Under the pieces are notes generated by a model. That model saw only the letters and a program-made list of their open reading frames with translations. It made no database searches and was not told the origin of the DNA. A DNA stretch of 29,555 nt from Bacillota bacterium. GTDB taxonomy: Bacteria > Bacillota_I > Bacilli_A > Acholeplasmatales > UBA5453. Position numbers and translations under genes: made by a program. Every line of letters starts with the position of its first letter. The stretch's first letter is position 1. The stretch covers positions 1 through 29,555 of the forward strand of contig JAEZHT010000024.1 of the NCBI GenBank assembly GCA_023436805.1, read 5' to 3'. Positions 16,530 to 24,951 of the stretch are shown here, in pieces.

Positions 16530-16696
16530 TATAATTGTTGACTTAATAGTGGATAATGTTTTAAGGCAACACTAAAAAAATACATAAAAATGACAAAAAG
16601 TGCTTTCATAAATTTGAAAACACTTTTTTTGTACATTTGTGTTGCTTTTTTTCTGCTAATTTGTAACAATATAAGCATTGGAGGATTTATAACCCT
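16530..16696 (+). promoter_or_regulatory. Structured leader region of glnA with tandem terminator-like hairpins
   Basis: The space between mscS and glnA contains a TATAAT at 16530-16535 touching the mscS stop, and a TTGACT at 16538-16543. A long irregular hairpin follows. The outer stem is GCAACAC (16566-16572) with GTGTTGC (16639-16645). The inner stems are AAATG/CATTT, AAAAAGTG (16595-16602) with CACTTTTT (16621-16628), and TTTCA/TGAAA. Both the inner and outer 3' arms run into T-tracts. The glnA ribosome binding site GGAGG (16680-16684) is too close for a promoter at the TATAAG of 16670, so transcription probably comes through these hairpins. Either this is a double terminator of the mscS unit with a cryptic glnA promoter, or it is an attenuating leader. 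Confidence 0.55.
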
Positions 16697-18031
16697 ATGT
16701 ATACCCGTGAAGACATTTTAAAATTAGCTAAAGACAATGATGTTAGGTATGTGAGATTACAGTTTACCGACATGTTAGGTACGGTAAAGAACGTTGAAAT
16801 TCCAGTGACCAATTTACATAAGGCACTTGATAATGATGTCATGTTTGATGGTTCTTCCATCAAAGGCTTTGTTCGTATTGATGAAGCAGATATGTACTTA
16901 TACCCAGATTTAAATACTTGGTTGGTCCTTGAATGGGAGAAACCCCCATTCGGTAAAGTGGCTCGTTTGATTTGTGACGTTTATAAATCCGACAGAACCC
17001 CTTACGAAGCAGACCCGCGCTTTGTATTAAAGAAAAACCTCGCTGAACTGAAGAAACTTGGTTTTGATAAGTTCAATGTGGGTGTTGAACCAGAATTCTT
17101 CTTATTTAAATTAGACACTAATGGCAAACCAACCATGGAATTTTCTGACATGGGTGGATACTTTGATTTATCCCCAATCGATGGATCAGAAGACGTTCGT
17201 AGAGACATCGTTCTTGAACTTCAAAAGATGGGCTTTGAAATGGAAGTATCACACCATGAGGTTGCTTTCGGTCAACACGAAATCAACTTCCATTTTGACA
17301 ATGCACTAGAAGCGTGTGATAACATTCAAACCTTTAAAGTCTTAGTCAAGAATGTCGCGAGACGCCATGGCTATCACGCCACATTCATGCCAAAACCGGT
17401 TCAAGGCATCAACGGTTCTGGGATGCATTCTAATTTATCGATTTCCGATAAAGCAGGTAAGAATGTATTTTATGATCCAGAAGCTTCGAATGGTTTAAGC
17501 AAGACAGCGTTACACTTCATTGCAGGTGTGATGAAACACGCACAATCGTTTGGTTTGATTTGTAACCCAATCGTCAATTCATACAAACGTTTGGTCCCTG
17601 GTTATGAAGCACCAGTATACATCGCTTGGAGTGATTCTAATAGAAGTACCATGATCCGTATCCCTGCGGCTAGAGGTAAAGGTCAACGCATTGAAGTGCG
17701 TTCCGTAGACCCAGCAGCGAACCCTTACTTAGCGATGGCAGTATTACTTGCTTCAGGTTTAGATGGTGTTCGTAATGAACTCACCGCTTTGAACCCGCTC
17801 AAGAAAAATCTATTTAAGATGTCTGATACCGAACGTCGTCGTTTAGGTATTAGAAACTTACCAGAAAATCTTAAACAAGCGATTGAATACTTCGTGGATT
17901 CACCACTCATGAAAGAAGCTTTGGGCGATGAATTATTTGAAAAATACATCGAAGCCAAAGAACGTGAATGGGACGAATATAAGATGAAAGTCACCGCATG
18001 GGAATTGGAAAAGTATTTACCAATCATCTAA
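16697..18031 (+). CDS. glnA: Glutamine synthetase, GSI-alpha type
   Basis: Makes glutamine from glutamate, ammonia and ATP; a dodecameric cytoplasmic enzyme. It has 444 residues, matching the short Bacillus-type GSI-alpha class that lacks the adenylylation loop. The beta-grasp N-domain contains MFDGSSIKGFVRIDEADMYL. R60 aligns with the Bacillus arginine R62 needed for glutamine feedback inhibition. Further motifs are VGVEPEFFLF, the HHEVAFGQHEI metal ligands, NGSGMHSNLS, and the flap and substrate segment NSYKRLVPGYEAP. The ribosome binding site is TTGGAGG at 16678-16684. A strong terminator follows. In Bacillus this enzyme also controls GlnR/TnrA; no GlnR gene or clear TGTNA-N7-TNACA operator is visible here. 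The product feeds GlmS downstream. Confidence 0.97.
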   Translation: MYTREDILKLAKDNDVRYVRLQFTDMLGTVKNVEIPVTNLHKALDNDVMFDGSSIKGFVRIDEADMYLYPDLNTWLVLEWEKPPFGKVARLICDVYKSDRTPYEADPRFVLKKNLAELKKLGFDKFNVGVEPEFFLFKLDTNGKPTMEFSDMGGYFDLSPIDGSEDVRRDIVLELQKMGFEMEVSHHEVAFGQHEINFHFDNALEACDNIQTFKVLVKNVARRHGYHATFMPKPVQGINGSGMHSNLSISDKAGKNVFYDPEASNGLSKTALHFIAGVMKHAQSFGLICNPIVNSYKRLVPGYEAPVYIAWSDSNRSTMIRIPAARGKGQRIEVRSVDPAANPYLAMAVLLASGLDGVRNELTALNPLKKNLFKMSDTERRRLGIRNLPENLKQAIEYFVDSPLMKEALGDELFEKYIEAKEREWDEYKMKVTAWELEKYLPII

Positions 18032-18036
18032 AAACA

Positions 18037-18074
18037 GAGACAAATGCGAAATGAAAGCGCATTTGTCTTTTTCT
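18037..18074 (+). terminator. Strong terminator of glnA
   Basis: AGACAAATGCG (18038-18048) pairs perfectly with CGCATTTGTCT (18058-18068) around a nine-base loop, followed by TTTTCTTTT. Confidence 0.92.
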
Positions 18075-18087
18075 TTTGAAAGTGGCT

Positions 18088-18117
18088 TTGACTACGAACC
18101 ATTATCTATGATAAAAT
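18088..18117 (+). promoter_or_regulatory. Promoter of purA
   Basis: TTGACT (18088-18093), an 18-base spacer and TAAAAT (18112-18117) with an upstream TGA form one of the best -35/-10 pairs in the window. Transcription would start about 28 bases before the purA ribosome binding site. Confidence 0.7.
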
Positions 18118-18155
18118 CACAATGGATTTTTAGATATCATACCAGGGGGATACAC

Positions 18156-19424
18156 ATGCAGACACTCGTAGTTGTAGGGACACAATGGGGCGATGAAGGT
18201 AAAGGTAAAATCACCGATTTCTTAGCTCAAAAAAGTGATTTAGTGGTGAGATATCAAGGCGGGAACAATGCAGGGCATACCATCGTTTTAGATGGTGTGA
18301 AGTATGCACTACACACCATACCATCGGGCATTTTGAATCCAAAGATTGACAATGTCTTAGGTAACGGGATGGTCATCAATCCAAAAGCACTATTAGAAGA
18401 ACTTAAAAAACTCGAAGGTAAAAAATACCATATCCATATCTCGGATAAGGCACACATCATCATGCCATACCATATGGCATTTGACTCCATCAGAGAATCT
18501 AAACTCAAACAAAAGATTGGCACAACTAAAAAAGGCATTGGACCAGCCTATACAGATAAAGCTGAAAGAAGCGGCATTCGTATGGGCGAGTTTGTTGACC
18601 TCGATGTCTTTAAAAATAAGCTTCAAGAAGTATTAGAATATAAGAACCAACTGGCAGATTTATACGGCATCGAACGATTCGACTTCGAATCGATGTATGC
18701 TGAATATAGCGTGTACGCAAAAGCATTAAAACCATTTGTAGAAAACACCTCGAAATTTGTCAATGAAGCGATTTCCAAGGGTAAGAAAGTTTTGTTTGAA
18801 GGGGCTCAAGGCACACTGCTTTGTCTCGATCATGGCACCTATCCATTCGTGACCAGCTCATCACCTACCGCAGCGTCGGTACCCATCAATGTAGGTATCG
18901 CACCATGGCTCATCCAAGGGGCTATCGGCGTCACTAAGGCATATACCACCCGTGTCGGTGAGGGTCCACTACCGACAGAATTATTCAATCAAATCGGTTC
19001 AGACATTCGTGAAAAAGGCCATGAATACGGGACTACCACCGGTCGTCCTAGACGTGTGGGATGGTTAGACCTCGTCCTCATCAAGCACGCGAAACTATCG
19101 GGCGGATTGTCAGGACTCGCCGTCACTCTACTTGACGTATTATCTGGACAACCAGAAATCATGGTATGCACGGCTTATGAACTCGATGGTAAAATCATCG
19201 ATGAAGTGCCGAGTTTGATTGGTGACTTTGAAAGGGTCAAACCGATTTATACGACTTTGAAAGGATGGTCTGAAGACATCACCGCGGTGAAGTCTTATGA
19301 TGACCTACCAATCAACACAAAGAATTATCTACGCTTTATCGAAGAAGAAACTGGCATCCCTGTTGTGATATTTTCTATCGGACCAGACCGTAACCAAACC
19401 ATTGAAGTGAAAAAAATTTTCTAA
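18156..19424 (+). CDS. purA: Adenylosuccinate synthetase
   Basis: First committed step from IMP to AMP: joins aspartate to IMP using GTP. The open frame continues upstream to 18051, but that part covers the glnA terminator and the purA promoter. The ATG at 18156, preceded by AGGGGGA, gives 422 residues starting MQTLVVVGTQWGDEGKGKI, in register with the family. The GTP loop GDEGKGK is at 12-18 with catalytic D13, and H41 is in NNAGHTI. GIGPAYTDKAER, FEGAQGTLL, SSPTAAS and the aspartate-binding loop GTTTGRPRR (292-300) are all present. It is a single-gene transcription unit ending at a compact terminator. Confidence 0.97.
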   Translation: MQTLVVVGTQWGDEGKGKITDFLAQKSDLVVRYQGGNNAGHTIVLDGVKYALHTIPSGILNPKIDNVLGNGMVINPKALLEELKKLEGKKYHIHISDKAHIIMPYHMAFDSIRESKLKQKIGTTKKGIGPAYTDKAERSGIRMGEFVDLDVFKNKLQEVLEYKNQLADLYGIERFDFESMYAEYSVYAKALKPFVENTSKFVNEAISKGKKVLFEGAQGTLLCLDHGTYPFVTSSSPTAASVPINVGIAPWLIQGAIGVTKAYTTRVGEGPLPTELFNQIGSDIREKGHEYGTTTGRPRRVGWLDLVLIKHAKLSGGLSGLAVTLLDVLSGQPEIMVCTAYELDGKIIDEVPSLIGDFERVKPIYTTLKGWSEDITAVKSYDDLPINTKNYLRFIEEETGIPVVIFSIGPDRNQTIEVKKIF

Positions 19425-19425
19425 G

Positions 19426-19450
19426 GCACGAATTTTCGTGCTTTTTTGTT
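19426..19450 (+). terminator. Terminator of purA
   Basis: GCACGA-ATTT-TCGTGC (19426-19441) followed by TTTTTTGTTT; the hairpin begins two bases after the stop. Confidence 0.9.
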
Positions 19451-19485
19451 TATAGATCAATAGCATGTTTTGTGCCTATATCTGA

Positions 19486-19566
19486 AAATCGAACAATTTT
19501 TAAGTTGAAATCGAACAATGATTAAATACATCGAATGTTTTGTCATTTTATATGGGAAATCGAACA
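19486..19566 (+). repeat. Three direct copies of AAATCGAACA
   Basis: Exact copies lie at 19486-19495, 19508-19517 and 19557-19566. Start-to-start distances are 22 and 49 bases, so the array is irregular and not CRISPR-like. Similar T/A-rich flanks (for example GAACAATTTTTAA and GAACAATGATTAA) extend the likeness. They may be protein-binding sites; all lie far upstream (about 400 bases) of the operon start. Confidence 0.6.
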
Positions 19567-19778
19567 TTTAAACATTTCAAAAACAGTATCTTAAATATCC
19601 CTTTGTTGAGCCATAAAACATGTTTTCTATTTTTTAGAAAGATGCGATTCTTAATTTGAAATAATCTAGAAATACTAAGACAATTATTAATTTGCTAAAA
19701 TAAGTTGTCGTCTACAAATGTAAACGGTTATTTAAGCCAAATACAGGCTGTTTGTATTTCATAAACGAAAATATATGA

Positions 19779-19784
19779 TATAAT
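19779..19784 (+). promoter_or_regulatory. Distal extended -10 promoter of the UDP-GlcNAc operon
   Basis: ATATATGATATAATC contains TATAAT preceded by TGA. Its transcript would immediately meet the hairpin at 19796-19823, giving a possible attenuated leader. Confidence 0.5.
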
Positions 19785-19795
19785 CATACTGTATT

Positions 19796-19823
19796 CGATT
19801 TGACGCTTTCAAATCGCCTTTTT
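19796..19823 (+). terminator. Terminator-like hairpin in the operon leader
   Basis: CGATTTG (19796-19802) pairs with CAAATCG (19810-19816) around ACGCTTT, followed by CCTTTTTC. The stem is modest and the T-run is five, so it is a candidate attenuator or weak terminator for the distal promoter. Confidence 0.5.
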
Positions 19824-19870
19824 CTAGTAATTTTAAAAATCGCGCATGTACCCATGCGAAAACACTAGAC

Positions 19871-19893
19871 TATATCAAATCAAGTGATATAAT
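19871..19893 (+). promoter_or_regulatory. Proximal extended -10 promoter overlapped by an inverted repeat
   Basis: TATAAT (19888-19893) is preceded by TGA, with TAGACT (19866-19871) as a possible -35 at 16 bases. The inverted repeat TATATCA-aatcaag-TGATATA (19871-19891) covers the spacer and the -10 box and could be an operator. Confidence 0.55.
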
Positions 19894-19966
19894 GAGATAA
19901 AAAGATTTGAATGTGAAAGTTTTTATCAATAGAGTATGTCGTGGGGATTACTTGGGAGGGACAAGT

Positions 19967-21838
19967 ATGCCAATTAAACTGAATAAGTCTCAAATGCTTC
20001 ATGACATCGGGATGATGATTGTTGACGCGATGTTGATTTTTTTATCGTATTTTGCCATCATCATGATGTTTGTTGCTATCCAATTGGATTATCAAGTAAA
20101 TTTTAAAGTTTTATCCATTGCCTTACCGTTTGTCATCTTTTTTAAATTAGTGGTGATGTACATTTCTGGCATTTATCGTATGCTCTCCAGACATGTGGGG
20201 TTTGAAGACGTTATGCGCATATCCTTCGCTGCCATCGTGGGTAACATCATTATTGTGATTTATATCGCACTAACCAACCACCTTTTTATGTTTAAATCGG
20301 CGTTCATTTTTATTACACCAATCGAAATCATATTATTAACATTACCAAGAGTCCTCAACCGCATCCGTTTGTTTTTTAAAACGAACATTTTCGTGAACAC
20401 CAATGAAGGTAGAAGAACGCTCATCATTGGGGCTGGTTCTGCGGGCGAATTGGTATTACGTGAGATATATAGAAATAAGGATTTAACCAACCATCCTGTG
20501 GCATTTGTCGACGATAACCCTAATAAAGTAGGTAATCGACTAAACGGGATTTTAATTGTTGGTCCAATCGAGAAAATCACCCAATTTATTGAAGATTTGA
20601 ATGTAGATGAAATCATTTTAGCCATTGCAGATTATCCAATTGACAAACTCAACTGGCTCGTGAATGAAGTAGCCAAATACAAAATCAAGATCAAAAAGCT
20701 ATTATCCTACAGTGATGTAGATAAAGCTAACCCGAAAATTGTCAATGTTAAAGTCGAAGATTTACTTAACCGTCAAGAAATTCATTTGGATAACCAAGGC
20801 ATTCATGCGTTTATCAAGGATGAAGTGGTTTTAGTCACGGGTGGTGGTGGATCTATTGGAAGTGAGTTGTGCAGACAAATTGCTGAACTTAAACCCAAAA
20901 CACTCATCATTTTTGACATATATGAAAACAACGCTTATGATATTCAACAAGAATTACTTCGCAAATTCTCAAAAGAAAACAGAATAAATGAACTCAATCT
21001 AATCGTTAGAATAGGTTCTGTATATAACAAGCAAAGACTAGAAACTATTTTCCAAGAATTCAAACCAACCATCGTATTCCACGCAGCTGCATACAAACAC
21101 GTGCCACTGATGGAAGATAGTGCTGTTGAAGCGGTAAGAACGAATGTGGTTGGTACATATAATACGGCTGTTTTATCCAATAAATATGGTGTGAAGAAAT
21201 TTGTATTGGTTTCCTCAGACAAAGCAGTCAGATCTACCAATGTTATGGGTGCGACCAAACGTTTCGCAGAACTGGTCATTCAAAACCAACAAAAAGAAAA
21301 TCGCACCAAGTTTTCAGCTGTTCGCTTTGGTAACGTCTTAGGATCAAATGGGTCAGTTATCCCATTATTCAAAAAACAAATCGAAGATGGGGGTCCAGTC
21401 ACGGTAACCCACCCTGAAATCAACCGATTCTTTATGACCATTCCAGAAGCCGTCAGCCTCATTTTACAATCCGCAGTGTACGCTGAAGGTGGCGAAGTCT
21501 TTGTACTCGATATGGGACAACCAGTGAAAATCAAAGATTTGGCAGAAAAGATGATTTCTCTTGCCGGTTTTGAGCCTTATAAAGATATCAAAATTGAATT
21601 CACAGGGTTAAGACCAGGTGAAAAACTATTTGAAGAGTTATTGGTTGACCACAATTATGACGATCATAAAGCAACCGATAACGACAAGATATACATTGAA
21701 AAACAAAGAGAAGTATGTGACGAAGAATTGTCATTGGTGGATATTTTCTTGACATTTGAAGATAAATCCAATGATGAGATTAAACACCTGGTTTCAAGTG
21801 TCGTTAAGACGTATAAAGTCAACGGCGTGGAACATTAA
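19967..21838 (+). CDS. Membrane-bound UDP-GlcNAc 4,6-dehydratase homologue (PglF/CapD-like)
   Basis: Polytopic membrane protein with a cytoplasmic short-chain dehydrogenase domain, 623 residues. Four hydrophobic segments lie at about 14-38, 47-68, 85-104 and 111-129. A first Rossmann-like fold contains LIIGAGSAGE (about 152-161), and the dehydratase domain contains VTGGGGSIGSE (from V290). The catalytic tyrosine of ordinary epimerases is replaced by methionine: SSDKAVRSTNVMGATK holds M427-xxx-K431, the hallmark of the PglF/FlaA1/CapD group. These enzymes turn UDP-GlcNAc into a UDP-4-keto-6-deoxy sugar, an early step towards bacillosamine-like or capsular sugars. The start was moved from a TTG at 19907 to the ATG at 19967, which follows GGGAGGG. 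It heads the glm operon, whose product is its expected substrate. Exact stereochemistry is not provable here. Confidence 0.9.
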   Translation: MPIKLNKSQMLHDIGMMIVDAMLIFLSYFAIIMMFVAIQLDYQVNFKVLSIALPFVIFFKLVVMYISGIYRMLSRHVGFEDVMRISFAAIVGNIIIVIYIALTNHLFMFKSAFIFITPIEIILLTLPRVLNRIRLFFKTNIFVNTNEGRRTLIIGAGSAGELVLREIYRNKDLTNHPVAFVDDNPNKVGNRLNGILIVGPIEKITQFIEDLNVDEIILAIADYPIDKLNWLVNEVAKYKIKIKKLLSYSDVDKANPKIVNVKVEDLLNRQEIHLDNQGIHAFIKDEVVLVTGGGGSIGSELCRQIAELKPKTLIIFDIYENNAYDIQQELLRKFSKENRINELNLIVRIGSVYNKQRLETIFQEFKPTIVFHAAAYKHVPLMEDSAVEAVRTNVVGTYNTAVLSNKYGVKKFVLVSSDKAVRSTNVMGATKRFAELVIQNQQKENRTKFSAVRFGNVLGSNGSVIPLFKKQIEDGGPVTVTHPEINRFFMTIPEAVSLILQSAVYAEGGEVFVLDMGQPVKIKDLAEKMISLAGFEPYKDIKIEFTGLRPGEKLFEELLVDHNYDDHKATDNDKIYIEKQREVCDEELSLVDIFLTFEDKSNDEIKHLVSSVVKTYKVNGVEH

Positions 21839-21852
21839 AAGAGGTTATTACT

Positions 21853-23634
21853 ATGTGTGGCATTGTAGGTTACATCGGCAATAAAGAAGCCAAGGACGTC
21901 ATTTTAGACGGATTAAAAAGACTCGAATATCGTGGATATGACTCAGCAGGTATGAGTCTTTTTAATACACGATATCAAGTATATGACGTATATAAAGACC
22001 AAGGTAGAGTCGATAAACTCGCCCAGTCTGTTGAAAATAGTCCAAACTCCAATATTGGTATAGGACACACCCGTTGGGCAACCCACGGTAAAGTGAACAA
22101 GGTCAATGCGCACCCGCATTATTCTCGTTCACGTCGTTTCATCATTGTTCATAATGGTGTCATTGAAAACTATCATCAACTCAAAGAACAATACCTTCAA
22201 GGTGTAAAGTTTGAGAGTGATACAGACACTGAAGTGATCGCACAACTCATTGAAACTTTCGCAGGGACACTCAATGTTGAGAATGCTATTTTAACCACAT
22301 TGAGATTACTCAGAGGTTCCTACGCTTTACTCATTTTGGACAATCAAAATCCAGAACAATTTTTCGCTGCCAAATACAAGAGCCCTCTCTTAATTGGTAG
22401 AGGTAAGGAAGGCGTAACCGTTGCTTCTGACCTTATGGCACTCATTGGCTACAGTGAAGAATACCTGCCATTAGAAGACAAAACGTTTGTGGTTGCAAGT
22501 AGGGATAGAGTCCAATTATTCGACATCAATCATACAGCATTAAACGCACGATTCTGTCAAATCGACATGAATAATGATGATGTTGAAAAAGGCGAATATG
22601 CCCACTTCATGTTGAAAGAAATTCACGAACAACCGTCGGTCGTTCGTCGCATTGTTTCAAACTACTTCTATAACGGAAAATCCCGTATTGATGAGAAAAT
22701 ACTCAATGATATCAAAGCGTCCGACCGCATCTATATCCTAGCTGCAGGGACCTCCATGCACGCGGGTTTAATCGGTAAAGTTTTATTTGAAAAGCTCGAT
22801 CAAATCCCAGTTGAAGTTCACATCGCAAGTGAGTTTGCCTACCAAAAACCATTGCTGTCTAAAAAGCCATTTTTCATCCTTGTCTCGCAGTCTGGTGAGA
22901 CTGCGGACTTACGAGCATGCTTAGTCAATATCAAGGAAATGAACTTTCCGATTTTAACTGTCACCAACGTACCAACCTCTACTCTTGCGAGAGAAGCGAA
23001 GTACTTTTTAGAACTATACGCTGGTCCTGAAATCGCGGTTGCGAGTACGAAAGCCTATGTCGCACAAGTCGCTGTTTTGTCCTTAATAGCTTATGAATTA
23101 TCCAACAAAGATTTTGATATTAGAGAAGAATTAACGAAGGTTGCTTTGTCGATTGAAAACTTCTTATCCTGTCAAACGATGTTAGACATTACACGCTACT
23201 TATTGACCCATAGAAACTGTTTCTTCATTGGTAGAGGTCTCGATTACTACACCGGACTAGAAGCGGCTTTAAAACTCAAGGAAATCTCGTATATCCAAAC
23301 CGAAGGCTTCGCTGCTGGTGAACTCAAGCACGGCACCATCGCGCTTATTGAAGAAGGTACCCCAGTCATCGCGTTGATCTCGGATCCAAAGATTTCACAC
23401 AACACCAGAAGTAATTTAAATGAAGTCATCGCACGTGGTGCGAGAACCATTCGAATTGTCACCAGTGAGGTTGCTGAAAGTGGCGATGAAGTCATCGTGG
23501 ATGCTGTTCACCCACTACTCACCCCAATGGTCATGGTCGTGCCTACCCAACTCTTGTCTTATTACGCTGCTTTAGAACGTAGTTTTGATATCGATAAACC
23601 AAGAAATCTCGCGAAGAGCGTCACAGTTGAATAG
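21853..23634 (+). CDS. glmS: Glutamine-fructose-6-phosphate aminotransferase
   Basis: First step of hexosamine synthesis: fructose 6-phosphate plus glutamine gives glucosamine 6-phosphate. It has 593 residues. The N-terminal glutaminase domain starts MCGIVGYIG with C2 as the nucleophile after Met removal. It also shows LEYRGYDSAG, GHTRWATHG and HNGVIENY. Two SIS sugar-isomerase domains follow, with LAAGTSMHAG, SQSGETADL, ASTKAY and ELKHGTIALIEEG. The C-terminus is the conserved PRNLAKSVTVE. AGAGGT precedes the ATG, only 14 bases after the upstream stop. With so short a gap, there is no room for the glmS ribozyme found upstream of this gene in many Firmicutes, so feedback must work by another route. 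Confidence 0.98.
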   Translation: MCGIVGYIGNKEAKDVILDGLKRLEYRGYDSAGMSLFNTRYQVYDVYKDQGRVDKLAQSVENSPNSNIGIGHTRWATHGKVNKVNAHPHYSRSRRFIIVHNGVIENYHQLKEQYLQGVKFESDTDTEVIAQLIETFAGTLNVENAILTTLRLLRGSYALLILDNQNPEQFFAAKYKSPLLIGRGKEGVTVASDLMALIGYSEEYLPLEDKTFVVASRDRVQLFDINHTALNARFCQIDMNNDDVEKGEYAHFMLKEIHEQPSVVRRIVSNYFYNGKSRIDEKILNDIKASDRIYILAAGTSMHAGLIGKVLFEKLDQIPVEVHIASEFAYQKPLLSKKPFFILVSQSGETADLRACLVNIKEMNFPILTVTNVPTSTLAREAKYFLELYAGPEIAVASTKAYVAQVAVLSLIAYELSNKDFDIREELTKVALSIENFLSCQTMLDITRYLLTHRNCFFIGRGLDYYTGLEAALKLKEISYIQTEGFAAGELKHGTIALIEEGTPVIALISDPKISHNTRSNLNEVIARGARTIRIVTSEVAESGDEVIVDAVHPLLTPMVMVVPTQLLSYYAALERSFDIDKPRNLAKSVTVE

Positions 23635-23643
23635 GAGAAATTT

Positions 23644-24951
23644 ATGGGAAAATATTTCGGTACGGATGGCATCCGTGGGGTTGCTTTTGAAAAACTTACC
23701 GCTGAACTCGCTTTTAAAGTGGGCTTAGCCATTGGGAAAGTAATTCATCCAAAACAAATTGTCATTGGTACAGATACCAGACAATCGAATAACATGCTCG
23801 CTTACTCACTCGCCTCCGGCGCGATGAGTCAAGGCGTCGATGTGTTATTCGCTGGCGTCGTATCTACCCCAATGATTGCGTATTATAGTGAAATCCATCA
23901 AATCATTGGTGTGATGATCACCGCTTCGCACAACCCTTATTATGATAACGGGATTAAAATCTTCGATCAAGGGTTTAAAACGGTCGATGAACTCGAATTA
24001 AAACTTGAAAACATCATCGACAACGGCCCATTTGACGTATTAGAAAAATGGGGTAACTTAAACATTACAGAAGCGGTAGAAAAATTATATATTGAGTTTT
24101 ATGACAAACTTGGATTGAAACCAAGTAACTTATCAATCGTATATGACAGTGCGCACGGTGCGAACTATTTAATTGCAAAAAAACTCTTTGATCAATATCA
24201 CAAAAATGCCTTTCAAATCAATAACCAACCCGACGGATTAAACATCAATGTGGGTTGTGGCTCCACCCATATGGAAATGATTTCTGACGTGGTTCAATCC
24301 AGAAAAGCAGACGTTGGATTTGCTTTTGATGGGGACGCTGACAGATGCTTGGTGGTGAATAAAAAAGGTGAAGTAGTCGATGGCGACCAAATGATCTACC
24401 TTTTCGCAACCCACCTAAAATCCAAAGGTGAACTGCCTAAAAATCATGTGGTACTCACTAAGATGAGTAACCCAGGGATGTTAAAGAAACTCAAAGACAA
24501 TGGCATCTCTTATTCACTCACCGATGTGGGTGATAAATACGTCTTTAAAGAAATGAATGATCACGGTTATGGTCTAGGCGGTGAAGCTTCAGGACATATT
24601 ATCTTGAATCATATCATGCATAGTGGGGATGGTTTATTATCCGCTTTATACCTCTTAAAAATCATTCAAGAAAGTGGTAAAACATTGGAAGACCTTTTAG
24701 GGGATATCCATTTATACCCACTCAAGATGATTAATATTAAGAATGTAGATAAAGGCGTCTTAAAGCGAGATTCTGTCATCGGATTATTAGAAGACGTTAA
24801 AAAAGTACTCAAGGATGACTACCTATTATTGGTTAGACCGAGTGGTACAGAACCACTCATCCGTGTAACGATGAGTTACCAGGATGAAGTGGTCTTAGAG
24901 AGAGAAATCAACCGTATCGTAGACTTAATTAAGAAAGAAGGTAGTGTGTGA
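23644..24951 (+). CDS. glmM: Phosphoglucosamine mutase
   Basis: Converts glucosamine 6-phosphate to glucosamine 1-phosphate. It has 435 residues, slightly shorter than the usual 445-450. It begins GKYFGTDGIRGVA. The phosphorylated active-site serine is S95 in ITASHNPYYDNGIK, the metal loop is DGDADR (229-234), the sugar-specificity loop is GGEASGH, and the phosphate-binding loop is RPSGTEPLIRV (from R398). The ribosome binding site GGAG overlaps the glmS stop (TAGGAG). The TGA stop shares a base with the glmU ATG. Position between glmS and glmU confirms the assignment over phosphoglucomutase. Confidence 0.97.
   Translation: MGKYFGTDGIRGVAFEKLTAELAFKVGLAIGKVIHPKQIVIGTDTRQSNNMLAYSLASGAMSQGVDVLFAGVVSTPMIAYYSEIHQIIGVMITASHNPYYDNGIKIFDQGFKTVDELELKLENIIDNGPFDVLEKWGNLNITEAVEKLYIEFYDKLGLKPSNLSIVYDSAHGANYLIAKKLFDQYHKNAFQINNQPDGLNINVGCGSTHMEMISDVVQSRKADVGFAFDGDADRCLVVNKKGEVVDGDQMIYLFATHLKSKGELPKNHVVLTKMSNPGMLKKLKDNGISYSLTDVGDKYVFKEMNDHGYGLGGEASGHIILNHIMHSGDGLLSALYLLKIIQESGKTLEDLLGDIHLYPLKMINIKNVDKGVLKRDSVIGLLEDVKKVLKDDYLLLVRPSGTEPLIRVTMSYQDEVVLEREINRIVDLIKKEGSV

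Larger units (their letters stand above)
19451..19966 (+). other. Long AT-rich non-coding region upstream of the UDP-GlcNAc operon
   Basis: Over 500 bases without a supported gene, the longest such gap in the core region. It holds three direct copies of AAATCGAACA, the palindrome AAAACATGTTTT (19615-19626) and a small hairpin AAATACA...TGTATTT (19739-19759). It also holds two TGATATAAT promoters (-10 boxes at 19779 and 19888), a terminator-like hairpin between them (19796-19823) and a hairpin CGCATG-TACC-CATGCG (19843-19858). No structured RNA family was recognised. It is most likely a complex regulatory region for the operon that follows. Confidence 0.6.

Noticed and set aside
16670..16675. 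TATAAG as the glnA -10 box
   Set aside because: Transcription would begin within the GGAGG ribosome binding site at 16680-16684, and there is no matching -35.
18051..18155. N-terminal extension of purA in the longest open frame
   Set aside because: It spans the glnA terminator and a TTGACT/TAAAAT promoter; the ATG at 18156 has a ribosome binding site and matches the family start.
19486..19566. AAATCGAACA repeats as a CRISPR array
   Set aside because: The repeats are only 10 bases, spacing is irregular (22 and 49), and no cas gene is present.
19907..19966. 20-codon N-terminal extension of the dehydratase from a TTG
   Set aside because: There is no ribosome binding site before the TTG, whereas GGGAGGG precedes the ATG at 19967. 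The extension lies just after the proximal promoter and is probably leader.
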